This document shows, piece after piece, positions 1 through 7,831 of a stretch of DNA of 64,000 nt. Each line of letters begins with the position of its first letter. Position 1 is the first letter of the stretch. Below the pieces are notes generated by a model. The model was not told the DNA's origin, did not search any database, and saw only the letters and a list, made by a program, of their open reading frames with translations. The position numbers were made by a program, and so were the translations under genes. The DNA is from Ruminobacter sp964520475 (GTDB lineage Bacteria > Pseudomonadota > Gammaproteobacteria > Enterobacterales > Succinivibrionaceae): NCBI GenBank assembly GCA_964520475.1, contig CAZFNS010000009.1, positions 1 through 64,000 on the forward strand, in the 5' to 3' direction.

Positions 1-8
1 TAATGATA

Positions 9-23
9 AATGGTAATTATCAT
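9..23. promoter_or_regulatory. Operator-like box, left copy
   Basis: AATGGTAATTATCAT at 9-23 is the exact reverse complement of 296-310. The surrounding TAATGATAA is also shared with 294-302. The GATAAT-like, AT-rich composition resembles Fur/Zur-family operators, but no regulator can be assigned from sequence alone. Confidence 0.4.
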
Positions 24-295
24 CAAACTTACACGCATTATAAATTATTTTTCGGCAATGTAAAGGAAAAGTGACTCAGGCCGCGGGTTCGCGGGCCCTG
101 ACCCCGGAAAAAGGCGCGGCGGCGGTTCCGGCGCGCGTCCCGGGGCGCCGGGAACGCGCCCGGGCGGACCGTCCCCGGGAGGCGATCCGGCCCGGCGGAA
201 CGCCCCGTTTCCCGCCCGCCCCTTCCCGGGAACGGCCGCGCGGCGAAACGCGGAAAAGGCGCGCCGGGCGCGTCCCCGCCCCGGCGGGCGGATTA

Positions 296-310
296 ATGAT
301 AATTACCATT
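296..310. promoter_or_regulatory. Operator-like box, right copy
   Basis: ATGATAATTACCATT, an exact inverted copy of 9-23, lies about 65 bases before the start of the first glycan gene. It is an AT-rich island in very GC-rich DNA, so it is probably part of a promoter or operator controlling the operon that follows. Confidence 0.4.
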
Positions 311-374
311 ACTTGCCCGCGCCGCGCGGCGGCGGGGTTCGACCGATCACGAAAAAGGAGAGGCGCCGGGGCGC

Positions 375-2012
375 ATGGGAGACATAAACACGATCATTCT
401 GGCGGCGGGACGGTCCGACGCCAAAAATCTTTCGGCGGGTCTTATCACCGAAGTCGGGCTCCTGCCCGTGCACGGCAGGCCCGCCATCGCCTGGGTCATA
501 GAAAGCGCCCGTAAGAACGGGGCCGGAGACATCAGGATCATCATGCGCCGGGACAACACCCGGCTGGCCCGTTTCCTCGAGTACCGCTATCCGGAGGTCC
601 GGCGGTCCTTTCTGACGCGGGACGGCGACGTGTCCCTGTCCCTCGCGGCCCTCCTCGATCTGTGCGACCCGGCCAAGCCCGTGCAGGTCATCCTCGGGGA
701 CACCCTGATCCACGAGACCTTCCCGGAGGAAAGCGACGTCTTCCTCTCCTCGCCCGACATCCGCGCCTCGCGGAACTGGTGCCTGGTGGAAAAAGACGCG
801 GAGAACCGCATCGCGCGCGTCTACGACAAGGAGCGCGACGTGCCCCTCGCGGGCAAGGAGGCGCTGGTCGGCTATTACAAATTCTCCGACACCGCCCTGC
901 TCCGGCGCCTCGCCGCGGCGGAAACCTCCCGGCCGGAGCCGAGCTTCACGCGGATACTCCTGAGCTACAACCGCGAGCGCCCGGTTCACGTGAAAACCAC
1001 GGCGAACTGGTTCGATTTCGGGCACATCAGCGGCGCCGTCCGCGCCCGCCTCAACCTGTTCTCGGCGCGCGAGTTCAACACCCTGAAAGCCGACCCGGTC
1101 CGCGGCACGATCACCAAGATCTCGGCGAAAAAGCAGAAGCTCCTCGACGAGGCGCACTGGTACCGGGAGCTCCCTCCCGAGCTCTCCTGCTTCGCCCCGC
1201 GCGTCTTCTCCGTGCGCGAGACCCCGGAGACGGCCGAGGTCGAAATGGAAATGTACGGCTACGCCAATCTGGCGGAGACCTTCGTTTACGGCTCGAACAA
1301 CCTCGAGGACTGGTACAACATCACCGAGACGCTCTTCCGGATCCACGCGATCTTCGAGAAGCACGAGCTGCCCGCCGACCCGGAGGAGCCGCGCGAGATC
1401 TACCTCGCCAAAACCGAACAGAGGCTGGCGGAGCTCGGAACCAAGGCGCCCGGCGTTTACGAAATGACGCGGAGCGATTACCTGACCGTGTCCGGGCGGC
1501 GCTTCAAAAACCTTCCCCTGCTCCGGGACGACATGTACAAGGCGCTCGCAGGGCTCGTCGGCACGGGCCGGCGGACGATTGTCCACGGCGACTACTGCTT
1601 CTCGAACATCCTCTTCGATTCGACGCACTTCATCTTCCGGCTCGTGGATCCGCGCGGGCGCTTCCGGGACCGCACCATCTACGGCGACCCCCGCTACGAC
1701 ATCGCGAAGCTCAGGCACAGCATCGCGGGTCTCTACGATTTCATCGTCGCGGGCTTTTTCGATCTGAGCCAAACCGGCCCGGACAGCTGGGATTTCCGCG
1801 TCTCGGGCCCCCTCATGGCGGAAAAGCTGGCCGCCTTCTTCGACGAGACGGCGGCGGCCCGGGGCTACGACGTCGCCGAGATCAAACTGATCGAGGCCTC
1901 GCTGTTCCTGACGATGATCCCCCTGCACGGGGAGGACCCCCGGCGGCAGCGGGCTTTTTACCTTACGGCAATCATGAAGCTTAACGAGGCTCTTTACGGT
2001 GAACGGCGATAA
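375..2012 (+). CDS. Nucleotidyltransferase-kinase fusion, surface glycan precursor synthesis
   Basis: 545 residues. The N-terminal ~230 residues look like a sugar-nucleotide-type nucleotidyltransferase (IILAAGR at the start, LLPVHGRPAI as a variant of the lysine-containing signature, then WFDFGH). The C-terminal ~300 residues look like an aminoglycoside phosphotransferase/choline-kinase fold: Brenner motif VHGDYCFSNILFD near residue 400, followed by LVDPRG as the metal-binding Asp motif. Such fusions would phosphorylate a small alcohol or sugar and then activate it with a nucleotide for capsule or LPS decoration; the substrate cannot be read here. It heads an operon of overlapping genes. The canonical GxGxRxxPLT loop is degenerate, so the N-terminal activity is less certain than the kinase fold. 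Confidence 0.7.
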   Translation: MGDINTIILAAGRSDAKNLSAGLITEVGLLPVHGRPAIAWVIESARKNGAGDIRIIMRRDNTRLARFLEYRYPEVRRSFLTRDGDVSLSLAALLDLCDPAKPVQVILGDTLIHETFPEESDVFLSSPDIRASRNWCLVEKDAENRIARVYDKERDVPLAGKEALVGYYKFSDTALLRRLAAAETSRPEPSFTRILLSYNRERPVHVKTTANWFDFGHISGAVRARLNLFSAREFNTLKADPVRGTITKISAKKQKLLDEAHWYRELPPELSCFAPRVFSVRETPETAEVEMEMYGYANLAETFVYGSNNLEDWYNITETLFRIHAIFEKHELPADPEEPREIYLAKTEQRLAELGTKAPGVYEMTRSDYLTVSGRRFKNLPLLRDDMYKALAGLVGTGRRTIVHGDYCFSNILFDSTHFIFRLVDPRGRFRDRTIYGDPRYDIAKLRHSIAGLYDFIVAGFFDLSQTGPDSWDFRVSGPLMAEKLAAFFDETAAARGYDVAEIKLIEASLFLTMIPLHGEDPRRQRAFYLTAIMKLNEALYGERR

Positions 2013-2382
2013 GAAACTGCGCATCTGCGTCGATCTGGACGGCACGATCTGCGAGCTCCGCGCCCCGGGCGAGACCTACGCCGACGTGAAGGCGAAACCG
2101 GGCGCGGCCGAGAAGATCCGCGAGCTGCGCCGGGCGGGCCACACCATAGTCATCTTCACCGCCCGCAACATGGGCTCGACCGGGCACAACGTCGGCAAGG
2201 CCCTCAAAAACGTCGGCCGGATAACCTTCGACTGGCTGGAGAGGAACGGCATCGAGTACGACGAGATCTTTTTCGGCAAACCCAACGCCGACGTCACGAT
2301 CGACGACCGGGTGATCCGCTTCCGGGACGACTGGTCCGAAATGACGGAGGAGCGGCTCAGGCGGGCCGCGCGGGACCGGTAG
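1999..2382 (+). CDS. HAD-family phosphatase, capsule biosynthesis type
   Basis: 127 residues, GTG start, overlapping the preceding gene by 14 bases. The HAD signature is clear: DLDGT (motif I) near residue 13, FTARNM (motif II) near residue 50, and GKPNADVTIDDRVIRF carrying the motif III lysine and acidic pair. Size and motifs match the small cap-less HAD phosphatases found in capsule and LPS loci. It probably removes a phosphate from an intermediate made by the flanking nucleotidyltransferases. The translational overlap on both sides says it is co-expressed with them. Confidence 0.75.
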   Translation: MNGDKKLRICVDLDGTICELRAPGETYADVKAKPGAAEKIRELRRAGHTIVIFTARNMGSTGHNVGKALKNVGRITFDWLERNGIEYDEIFFGKPNADVTIDDRVIRFRDDWSEMTEERLRRAARDR

Positions 2383-3102
2383 ATGATTAACATAGCTGTG
2401 CCGATGGCCGGGGCCGGCTCGCGCTTCCGGGCCGAGGGCTACGAAAAGCCGAAGCCCTTCATCGACGTGGGCGGCCGGATGATGATCGAGCGGGTCCTCG
2501 ACGGGCTCGCCTGTCCCGGCGCGCGCCTCGTCCTCATAATCCGCCGGGAGTTCGAGGAGAAGAACCGGCGGGAGCTCGATCTGCTCGCGGAGCGCTACCG
2601 GCCGGAGTTCGTCAGCGTCGCCCGGCTGACCCAGGGCGCCTGCTGCACGGCCCTCGCCGCGCGCGAAATCGTCGGCGGCGACGATCCCGTGGTGTTCGCC
2701 GACTCCGACAACGTGTTCGACAACCGGGTCTTCCGGGCCTTCGTCGCCGACTGCCTCGGGCGCGGGCTCGACGGCAGCCTCCTGACCTTCGACTCCTCCG
2801 ACCCGTGCTACTCGTACGCGGCCGCGGACGAGCGGGGCCTCGTGACCGCCACCCGGGAAAAGGAGCCGATCTCCCGGCACGCCGTCGCCGGCGCCTACAT
2901 GTTCCGCCGCGGCCGGGATTTCGTGAAATGCGCCGTGGACATGCTGATCTACGGCGACCGGGAGCGCGGCGAGTTTTACCTGAGCGGCGTCTACAATTAC
3001 GCCGTCGCGGCGGGCCTGCGGATCGGCTTTTACGACATCGCGCCGGGCGACTGGGCATGCCTCGGCACCCCGCGGCAGCTGCGGGAGTACGCGGGCGGGT
3101 AG
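2383..3102 (+). CDS. Nucleotidyltransferase, sugar-nucleotide type
   Basis: 239 residues; the ATG directly follows the stop of the HAD gene. The N-terminus INIAVPMAGAGSRFRAEGY followed by KPKPFIDVGGRMMIE is the nucleotide-binding loop and signature of the GT-A-like nucleotidyltransferase family. VFADSDNVFD supplies the metal-binding Asp pair near residue 110. The length is that of a minimal catalytic domain without a C-terminal left-handed beta helix. It probably activates a sugar or alcohol phosphate with a nucleotide; the substrate is unknown. Together with the upstream fusion, the operon carries two independent activation enzymes. Confidence 0.75.
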   Translation: MINIAVPMAGAGSRFRAEGYEKPKPFIDVGGRMMIERVLDGLACPGARLVLIIRREFEEKNRRELDLLAERYRPEFVSVARLTQGACCTALAAREIVGGDDPVVFADSDNVFDNRVFRAFVADCLGRGLDGSLLTFDSSDPCYSYAAADERGLVTATREKEPISRHAVAGAYMFRRGRDFVKCAVDMLIYGDRERGEFYLSGVYNYAVAAGLRIGFYDIAPGDWACLGTPRQLREYAGG

Positions 3103-3138
3103 GCGCCGGGCGGAGCAACAGACGGAAAACCGAAAACT

Positions 3139-4494
3139 ATGGACAAACCGAATCCCAACATCGACAACCGCGGCTCGGGCAACCGCTTCGTCCTGATAAA
3201 GAAGGACGGGAGCGTCGAGGAGAACCCGCGCGTGGACGGGCTCAAAATCGTCTTCTTCGGGAACGACAACGAAGTCGTCCTGCACGAGCCCGTGCCGAAG
3301 TTCTCCAAATGCGTCGTCCAGATGCACACGCGGGCCAGATTCATCCTGCACGGATCCCCCTACTACGTGCAGAACATGATCGTCTGGAAAATGCGCGCGA
3401 ACACCCGGGTGGAAATAGGACGCGACTTCTCCTGCGTCGGCATGCAGATAGCCATGCACGCCGAGGAGAACCTGGAGGTGACGTTCGGCGACGGGTGCAT
3501 GGTGTCGCACGACGTGTACATCCAGCCCACCGACGCCCACAGCATCATCGACATGAACACTCTCGGGGCGCTGAACCCCGGCGGCTCGATCCGCATCGGC
3601 AACAACGTGTGGATCGGCCCGGAGGTCTACGTCTGCAAGGGAGTGCGCATCGCCGACGACGTCATCGTCGGCGCGCGGTCGATCGTCACCCGGAGCATCG
3701 ACCGCTCCAACGTCGTGGCGGTCGCCCCTCCCCTCAGAATTTTACGCGAAAACGTCATATGGACGCGGAGCTCACCTTACGACTATAACAGAAAAAAAGA
3801 AAGCGAGCATATTATGGAAGACAGGGAAAAAGCGGCCCAGGGCCGGCGGAACGACCGCGGCAACAAATTCGTGCTGATTAAGGAGAACGGCGAGGAGGTC
3901 AGGGATCCCGTGATCCCGGGCTTCGAGGCGCGCTTTCTCGGCGAGAACTGCACCGTGATCGTGCACGAGCCGCTGCCCGTGTTCGTGAACTGCGTGATCT
4001 CCATGGGAGACGGCGCGACGTTCGAACTGCAGGGGTCCAAATACCGGCTCCGGAACCTGACCGTTTCCCGCATGAAGCCCGGCTGCAGCGTGCGCATCGG
4101 CAAAAACTTTTCCTGCGAGGGCCTCGAGCTGCCGATGCACGGCGAAATGGGCCTTTCCGTCAGGATCGGGGACGAGTGCATGTTCTCCCACGGGATCACC
4201 ATGTACGTCTCCGACTTCCACGGCATCTACGACGACGGGACCGGCGAGCCGCTCAATTTCGGCGGGGACATCGTCATCGGCAACCACGTCTGGATCGGCG
4301 CCGGCGTCACCGTCCTGAAAAACAGCGCCGTGGGCGACGACAGCGTGATCGGGACGCGCGCCCTGGTGTGCGGGAAGTACCCGCCCCACTGCGTCGTCGC
4401 CGGCGTGCCCGGGCAGGTCATCCGGGAGGGAGTCAACTGGAGCCGGGACAACTGCCAGATCCTGGCCAGACGGAGAGAGGTGCGGAGTGATTGA
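3139..4494 (+). CDS. Tandem-duplicated hexapeptide acyltransferase (two domains in one chain)
   Basis: 451 residues built from two homologous halves, about 1-214 and 226-451. Each begins with RGxGNxFVLIKxxG, contains a left-handed beta-helix hexapeptide region (IRIGNNVWIGPEVYVCKGVRI; IVIGNHVWIGAGVTVLKNSAV, quoted in part) and carries the catalytic DxH motif (TDAHSI; SDFHGI). These are WbbJ/maa-type O-acetyltransferases, expected to acetylate a glycan or its precursor using acetyl-CoA. The joint is an AT-rich, Lys-rich stretch followed by an internal ATG at 3814 with a purine-rich stretch before it, so the second half could also be translated alone. The first half ends like the second (RENVIW; REGVNW), suggesting a gene duplication fused by loss of a stop codon. 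Confidence 0.75.
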   Translation: MDKPNPNIDNRGSGNRFVLIKKDGSVEENPRVDGLKIVFFGNDNEVVLHEPVPKFSKCVVQMHTRARFILHGSPYYVQNMIVWKMRANTRVEIGRDFSCVGMQIAMHAEENLEVTFGDGCMVSHDVYIQPTDAHSIIDMNTLGALNPGGSIRIGNNVWIGPEVYVCKGVRIADDVIVGARSIVTRSIDRSNVVAVAPPLRILRENVIWTRSSPYDYNRKKESEHIMEDREKAAQGRRNDRGNKFVLIKENGEEVRDPVIPGFEARFLGENCTVIVHEPLPVFVNCVISMGDGATFELQGSKYRLRNLTVSRMKPGCSVRIGKNFSCEGLELPMHGEMGLSVRIGDECMFSHGITMYVSDFHGIYDDGTGEPLNFGGDIVIGNHVWIGAGVTVLKNSAVGDDSVIGTRALVCGKYPPHCVVAGVPGQVIREGVNWSRDNCQILARRREVRSD

Positions 4495-5440
4495 TTCTGC
4501 CGACGTGTCCGTGGTGGTGCAGGGCGGGGTCCACCCCGTGTTCACCCCGCGCTGCCTGACCAGCCTGAGAAAATTCCTGCCCCGGGCGGAGATCATCCTC
4601 TCCACCTGGCAGGGCGGCAAAGTCGGGAGCCTGACTTTCGATCAACTGGTCATGAACCGCGATCCGGGCGGGGCCGTCTGCGCGCGCAACGGCCGGGATC
4701 TGAACAACTGCAACCGGGAGATCGTCTCGACGTTCGGGGGGATCCTCAAGGCCGGGAGGCGGTACGTGTTCAAGGTGCGCTCCGACATCGTCCTCAAAAG
4801 CGACGCGGTGCTGCGGCAGCGGCCGGAAAGGTTCCGGCGGGATCCGGCCTACGCGCTGACCCGGGAGCGCCTCGTCGTGTGCTCCATCTACAGCCGGCTG
4901 TTCGCCCGCAAGGACGACCGGATCTTCCCCATCCTGTTCCACCCGTCGGACTGGGTGTATTTCGGGCTTAGGGAGGATCTTTACGACCTTTTCGACATCC
5001 CCCTGACCGACGAGCCCGGCTTCAGCATGTGGTTCGAGAACAGGCCGGCGCGGCGGGGCCGGTTCACCGACGCCCACCCCCACCGCCTGTGGCGGTTCTC
5101 CCCCGAGGCCTATATCTGGACCTCCTACATGCGCAAGAAAACCGGCCTCGAGTGCCTCGACAAGCTCGACATCTCCGCGCGGCTCATGAGGCTGTCCCGG
5201 CGCAGCCTGGTCAACAACTTTTACATGGTCGACCAGGACGAGCTGGGGATCAACCTGGAGAAGTACAACATCAACCAGTCCCTGATGCCGGTCATCGACC
5301 GCGAGGGGCTGTATTCCAACTACGTGTGGCAGAAGGAATACAAAAAGTTCTGCGACCGGTCGCATTTCGTCATCCCCTCGAAAACGGCGCTGAAGTGCCG
5401 GCTGGCGGATATATTTCATTCAAAAAGGAACAGAAGATGA
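4487..5440 (+). CDS. WavE-type LPS/capsule biosynthesis glycosyltransferase
   Basis: 317 residues, GTG start preceded by a purine-rich GAGAGG, overlapping the acyltransferase by 8 bases. The N-terminus VSVVVQGG, then RRYVFKVRSDIVL around residue 95-105, and HPSDWVYFGLREDLYDLFDI are typical of the WavE lipopolysaccharide synthesis family, a GT-A-like group found in Vibrio core and many capsule loci. It is expected to act on the cytoplasmic face of the inner membrane in glycan assembly. Donor and acceptor are unknown. It is tightly coupled to the gene after it (ATGA overlap). Confidence 0.7.
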   Translation: MIDSADVSVVVQGGVHPVFTPRCLTSLRKFLPRAEIILSTWQGGKVGSLTFDQLVMNRDPGGAVCARNGRDLNNCNREIVSTFGGILKAGRRYVFKVRSDIVLKSDAVLRQRPERFRRDPAYALTRERLVVCSIYSRLFARKDDRIFPILFHPSDWVYFGLREDLYDLFDIPLTDEPGFSMWFENRPARRGRFTDAHPHRLWRFSPEAYIWTSYMRKKTGLECLDKLDISARLMRLSRRSLVNNFYMVDQDELGINLEKYNINQSLMPVIDREGLYSNYVWQKEYKKFCDRSHFVIPSKTALKCRLADIFHSKRNRR

Positions 5441-6636
5441 AGGTAGAAAAAATTTTCGCGGTGTCCGACGTGCTCAGAGGCGACAAGGGCCTCGACTACA
5501 ACACCCCGTGGCTGTACGAGCTGGTCTCGGTCTGGGCCGGCGCGGTGTGCGGCGTCCCCGTCGTCAAAATGGGCGAGGCGGAATCGGAGCGGTTCCAGAA
5601 GGAGTTTTTCGAGATCCTGGGCGTGAACCTCACCAAAACCGCCTGGATCGACGCCTGGTCCCTGGAGCCGACCAAAGAGCTGATCGAGTTCATGGGCTCG
5701 ATTTTCCGGAACTCGTTCGTAATCGCCTTCGAACTGCACCCCCTGCTGCAGAAATGCTTCGACAAACTGGGCCTGCGGTACCTCAAGCTCATGAACCACC
5801 CCGTCCGCTACATGGACGACATATTTTTCGGGATGACCTCGAACGTCCCCGAAATCCGGGAAAAACTCAAAGCCCACCGGGCCGACGAGGAACTGTTCCG
5901 GCAGCACGCCGGCCTGGTGAAGGCGGAATACGCCGTCAGGAAATTCACCAGGAGATGCAGGCCGATCCTGCCGGACTCGGCGGTTTTCTTCGCCCAGACG
6001 AACGTCGACGCCTCCCTGATCGAAAACAACGTCACCCACAACCTGTACGATTTCATGGACAAGTTTCTCGCCGCGACCAAGAACTACGCCCAAGTGTACT
6101 ACAAGATCCATCCGATGGGCCGCGACCAGGAGCTCATCGACTTCATCAAGAAGATCCCCGGCGTGATCGTGCCGCGGCCGGACGATTACGACGCCTATGA
6201 GTTCATGGCTTCGGAAAACATCAAAAAGTGCTTCTCGCTCTCCTCGGGCGCCCTCTACGAGGCGCGCTGGTTCGGCAAGCAGACGGAGTATTTCTTCCGC
6301 CAGCCCGTCGCGTTCGCGGACGGCGGGGACAACGCGGGGATCCCGGAGGAGAACGTCTTCGTGCCGGTCTACCGCTCGTACTGGAAGCCCTCGTTCTGGA
6401 AAGACGTCCTCGCCCCGGCGCTGGAGGTCAGGGAAAACGTCCCCGATCTCCCCGATGAAAACTACGCCAACCGGATGAGAAGGATCCTGAACATGAACTG
6501 GGGCTACCGCGACTACAGCTCGGTCATCGTCAACAAGACCCTCGAGCGCCAGGCCCAGGAGCGCAGGGCCGCCGCGGACAAGAAAAAGGCCGAGGGAAAG
6601 GCCAAGCTGGGCTTCGGTTTCTTCCCGAAGAAGTAG
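5437..6636 (+). CDS. Putative capsule/polysialyl-type glycosyltransferase with HP and SS motifs
   Basis: 399 residues. The ATG at 5437 overlaps the previous stop (ATGA) and follows AAAAAGGAACAG, so it is preferred over upstream in-frame codons. In the C-terminal half, YYKIHPMG (near residue 225) and CFSLSSGALYEARWFG (near 268) match the HP and S/T motifs shared by bacterial polysialyltransferases and related GT-B capsule enzymes that use CMP-activated sugars. The last ~25 residues are Lys/Arg/Ala-rich, perhaps for membrane or partner contact. Codon use is less GC-skewed than in neighbouring housekeeping genes, as often seen in surface-glycan loci. It is the last gene of the operon, followed by a strong terminator. 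Confidence 0.5.
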   Translation: MKVEKIFAVSDVLRGDKGLDYNTPWLYELVSVWAGAVCGVPVVKMGEAESERFQKEFFEILGVNLTKTAWIDAWSLEPTKELIEFMGSIFRNSFVIAFELHPLLQKCFDKLGLRYLKLMNHPVRYMDDIFFGMTSNVPEIREKLKAHRADEELFRQHAGLVKAEYAVRKFTRRCRPILPDSAVFFAQTNVDASLIENNVTHNLYDFMDKFLAATKNYAQVYYKIHPMGRDQELIDFIKKIPGVIVPRPDDYDAYEFMASENIKKCFSLSSGALYEARWFGKQTEYFFRQPVAFADGGDNAGIPEENVFVPVYRSYWKPSFWKDVLAPALEVRENVPDLPDENYANRMRRILNMNWGYRDYSSVIVNKTLERQAQERRAAADKKKAEGKAKLGFGFFPKK

Positions 6637-6645
6637 TAGCCCCGC

Positions 6646-6682
6646 GGCGCGGGAGGGAACCCCTCCCGCGCCGGTCTTTTCC
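6646..6682 (+). terminator. Rho-independent terminator after the glycan operon
   Basis: Perfect 12-bp stem GGCGCGGGAGGG / CCCTCCCGCGCC (6646-6657, 6661-6672) with a 3-base loop, followed by GGTCTTTTCC. It lies between the convergent glycan operon and bioB and could serve the plus strand mainly. Confidence 0.8.
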
Positions 6683-6690
6683 GGGTTCCC

Positions 6691-7671
6691 TCAGCGCGCG
6701 CGCCCGCCCAGCGCTTCCAGCGTGGCGCGGTCGGCGTCGTAACCCCGGCCCCGGGTCGTCAGGTAATCGCCCGTGAGCAGGGCGCTCGCCCCGGCGGCCA
6801 GCACCCAGGACTGCTCCGCGCCCAGGGCGGCGAGCCTGCCCCCGCAGATGAGGATGTCCTTCGCCGGCATCATGAGCCGGGCCAGGGCCACCGTGCGCAG
6901 GGCCTCGCGCGGCGCGGGCGGGGTCCGGTCCCCGAGGGGCGTGCCGGGCACGGGGTTCAGAAAGTTCACGGGCACGGAGTCGACGTCCAGATCGCGCACG
7001 GTCTCCAGAAGCTCGATCCGCTGGGCCCAGCTCTCCCCCATCCCGAAGATGCCGCAGCCGCAGGTCTCCATCCCCGCGGCCTTCGCCAGCCGCAAAGCGG
7101 CGATATCCTCCTCGTAATCGTGGGTCGTGCAGATCCGCGGGAAGAAGCTCCGCGCCGTCTCGGGATTGTGGTGGATCCGCGTCACCCCGGCCTCGCGCAG
7201 GAGGGCGAGCTCCTCCGCGCCGAGCAGACCCGCGGAAACGCAGATCCCGATCCGGCATTCCTCCCTGATCCGCCGCGCGGCCGCGCAGATCCGCTCCAGA
7301 TCGCGCCGGGAAAGCCGGGTGCCGCTCGTGACCAGGCCGAAGCGGGCGGCGCCGCCGGCTTCGGCCGCGCGGGCCGCGGCGGCCATCTCGCCGGCGGAGA
7401 CGAGCGGGTACTCGGGGGCCCCCGTCCGGTGGCGGGCCGACTGGGCGCAGAAGGCGCAGTTCTCGGGACAGCGGCCGGACTTGGCGTTCATGATCGCGCA
7501 CAGACCGGTTCCCGCGGGCCCGAACATGGCCCGGACCGCGCCGGCCGCCGCGATGAGATCCATGTTCTCGGACCAGGGCAGCTCCGCGAGGGCGAGAGCC
7601 TCTTCCCGGGTTATGCCGCCGGAGCGGCCGGCCGCGAAACCGGCCAGCAGATCGCGCAGGAAAGGACGCAT
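6691..7671 (-). CDS. bioB: Biotin synthase
   Basis: 326 residues, the usual length. It converts dethiobiotin to biotin by radical-SAM sulfur insertion. The signature CPENCAFCAQSA (near residues 65-72) provides the CxxxCxxC ligands for the SAM-binding [4Fe-4S] cluster, and NAKSGRC precedes it as in the family. Further family motifs are HHNPET and a C-terminal GRLAALG region. The other biotin genes (bioA, bioF, bioC, bioD) are not adjacent, so this is a solitary bioB. Strand and spacing suggest its own transcript; no BirA-type operator is evident upstream. Confidence 0.95.
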   Translation of the reverse strand: MRPFLRDLLAGFAAGRSGGITREEALALAELPWSENMDLIAAAGAVRAMFGPAGTGLCAIMNAKSGRCPENCAFCAQSARHRTGAPEYPLVSAGEMAAAARAAEAGGAARFGLVTSGTRLSRRDLERICAAARRIREECRIGICVSAGLLGAEELALLREAGVTRIHHNPETARSFFPRICTTHDYEEDIAALRLAKAAGMETCGCGIFGMGESWAQRIELLETVRDLDVDSVPVNFLNPVPGTPLGDRTPPAPREALRTVALARLMMPAKDILICGGRLAALGAEQSWVLAAGASALLTGDYLTTRGRGYDADRATLEALGGRAR

Positions 7672-7768
7672 CGTCGAAAATCCTCCCGGCCGGGCCCCGG
7701 CGGGATTCGCCCCGGGGTCCGCCGCATAAGAAACGCGCGGGCCGCCGGGACGGGCCGCGGCGGCCGGT

Positions 7769-7793
7769 AAAAAAACAAAGCGCGGCGGCGCTT
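7769..7793 (-). terminator. Terminator of the outer-membrane protein gene
   Basis: On the minus strand AAGCGC-CGCC-GCGCTT is followed by TGTTTTTTT, a compact hairpin and U-tract about 40 bases after the stop codon of the beta-barrel gene. Confidence 0.65.
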
Positions 7794-7831
7794 CCCGGAA
7801 ACCCGGGGGCGCGCCGCGCCCCGGGCCGGCG

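Larger units (their letters stand above)
1..374. other. Intergenic region with two inverted AT-rich boxes
   Basis: No credible gene lies before the first start codon; the reading frames here are Arg/Pro-rich and look like chance frames of GC-rich DNA. The visible content is an AT-rich left edge, a GC-rich middle and a second AT-rich box just before the glycan operon. The two AT-rich boxes are inverted copies of one another (see the two sites below). The left edge may be the promoter region of a gene outside the window. Confidence 0.6.
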
